Source: Arthrospira sp. PCC 9108
GTDB lineage: Bacteria; Cyanobacteriota; Cyanobacteriia; Cyanobacteriales; Microcoleaceae
Direction: 5' to 3'
Assembly: GCA_016745315.1 (NCBI GenBank)
Contig: CP066886.1
Span: forward strand, 6,200,501-6,264,500
Length of the DNA stretch: 64,000 nucleotides
The notes under the pieces are model-generated. The model ran no database searches. It worked only from the letters and a program-made list of their open reading frames with translations, and was not told the origin of the DNA. Position numbers and translations under genes: made by a program. This document shows positions 63,269 through 64,000 of the stretch, piece after piece. Each line of letters begins with the position of its first letter. The stretch's first letter is position 1.

Positions 63269-64000
63269 ATGCTTATGTTTGTGAAGTTTATTTTAAGCCT
63301 AGTAATAATTTTTGGGGTGATTTTCTCTGTCGAACAACCAGTTCTTTCTGCCAATGATCCTGAGCATACTTATTTGGATATGCAGCTTAGGCAGTTAATT
63401 AATTCGATCGCCCCTAATAATAGTGGTTATCAGTATTTTATTCTACCTGATTCAGAAAATCTTAGTGCAATACCTTTTGATCCTCAAAATGAATTAACAA
63501 AAGAAAAAATTTATCTTGGTCAAATGCTGTTCCATGAAACGGCTTTGTCTATTAATCCAATTAATAGTAAACATTGGCAGGAAGCAAGCTGTGCATCTTG
63601 TCATTTTGCAGAAGCTGGATTTAGATCAAATTTGCCACAAGCATTAGGAACAGGAGGAATAGGAGCAGGTAAATTGCGACATCCAGATCCCGATGCTTTC
63701 CCTGCTGAAATTGATAAGCAAAATATTTTAGCTCCATCTGTATTAAACAGTGCTTACCAAAAAGCAATGTTATGGAATGGGCGTGCAGGCTCTACTGGAG
63801 TTAATGGCAAAGAGAAGCTAATTCAGAGCTTCGATATTAATAGATTTAAGCTGGATGGGTTAGAAACCCAGGCCATTAGTGCAATGAACGTCCATAAATT
63901 AGGAACAGCCGCGATCGCTCTCATACCTGAATACCAAAAGCTATTTGCTAGTGCTTTTCCTGATCGCCCTTATGTAGGATCAGAAGTTGAAGACTTGAAA
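63269..64000 (+). CDS. Di-haem cytochrome c peroxidase (MauG-like), 3' end outside window
   Basis: 244 codons are open from ATG 63269 to the window edge. A signal peptide is at about 1-27 (FVKFILSLVIIFGVIFS, ending in VLSA). The family patterns KIYLGQMLFHETALSIN and CASCH (first haem-binding motif, 108-112), then LAPSVLNSAYQKAMLWNGRA, fit bacterial cytochrome c peroxidases and MauG-like enzymes. The second haem motif is beyond the window. The enzyme would work in the periplasm or lumen on peroxide or on a protein substrate. It follows the secreted family by about 30 bases on the same strand; a functional link is not evident. Confidence 0.85.
   Translation, partial: MLMFVKFILSLVIIFGVIFSVEQPVLSANDPEHTYLDMQLRQLINSIAPNNSGYQYFILPDSENLSAIPFDPQNELTKEKIYLGQMLFHETALSINPINSKHWQEASCASCHFAEAGFRSNLPQALGTGGIGAGKLRHPDPDAFPAEIDKQNILAPSVLNSAYQKAMLWNGRAGSTGVNGKEKLIQSFDINRFKLDGLETQAISAMNVHKLGTAAIALIPEYQKLFASAFPDRPYVGSEVEDLK

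Overview
The window reads as chromosomal DNA of a filamentous cyanobacterium. GCGATCGC (HIP1-type) octamers recur through the housekeeping parts, and there is a cyanobacterial ndhH, a CHASE2 cyclase next to a DUF928 gene, a short KdpD, GUN4-domain and ARC6-IMS proteins and two group II introns. An Arthrospira/Limnospira-type genome is my best guess, but this is an inference.

Layout. (1) 1-24.7 kb is ordinary core genome: the end of a Rieske oxygenase, a DUF3352 protein, an LCP-family wall/polysaccharide ligase, rpe, a CHASE2 nucleotide cyclase with a DUF928 partner, an acyltransferase, a sugar ABC permease, an AstE/AspA-like deacylase, a Ski2-like helicase, mnmE, an AIM24 protein, ndhH, rsmH, a response regulator/PP2C phosphatase overlapping a RsbW-like kinase, and queG. 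(2) 24.7-26.6 kb is a decayed IS607-type element (serine recombinase plus TnpB), broken by stops and frameshifts. (3) 26.7-28.5 kb is the tail of a kdp potassium-transport operon: kdpD intact, kdpC frameshifted, kdpF only a stub. kdpA and kdpB are absent.

(4) About 28.5-44.3 kb is an AT-rich, phage-like island with no HIP1 octamers over most of its length. On the minus strand it carries virion/tail-type genes, the largest split by a group II intron lying antisense to it. On the plus strand it carries a run of small, unrecognised genes with tight overlaps, a DUF1064-like nuclease and a P-loop ATPase. I see no integrase, terminase, portal or canonical capsid gene. Three of its reading frames are cut by a single in-frame stop, each explicable as a Gln codon changed by C to T, and one by a frameshift. 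At both island edges a host gene is truncated (kdpF on the left, an FHA-ABC transporter on the right).

(5) 46-51 kb holds a Ser/Thr kinase with an ARC6-IMS domain, a class A beta-lactamase-like membrane protein, a secreted GUN4 protein, a broken small secreted gene and five tandem copies of a palindromic repeat. (6) 51-59 kb holds an orphan ParB and then a TerY-P-type signalling triad (vWA, PP2C, kinase with zinc ribbon). A second vWA protein follows in which a complete vWA domain is nested inside another vWA domain. The second, apparently identical group II intron sits between the kinase and this gene, in sense orientation. (7) 59-64 kb holds a membrane protein with a helical adaptor-like N-terminus and four related secreted proteins of unknown function. 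A di-haem cytochrome c peroxidase-like gene then runs off the window.

The most unusual content is the nested-vWA triad locus with its downstream secreted family, and the unclassified phage-like island.
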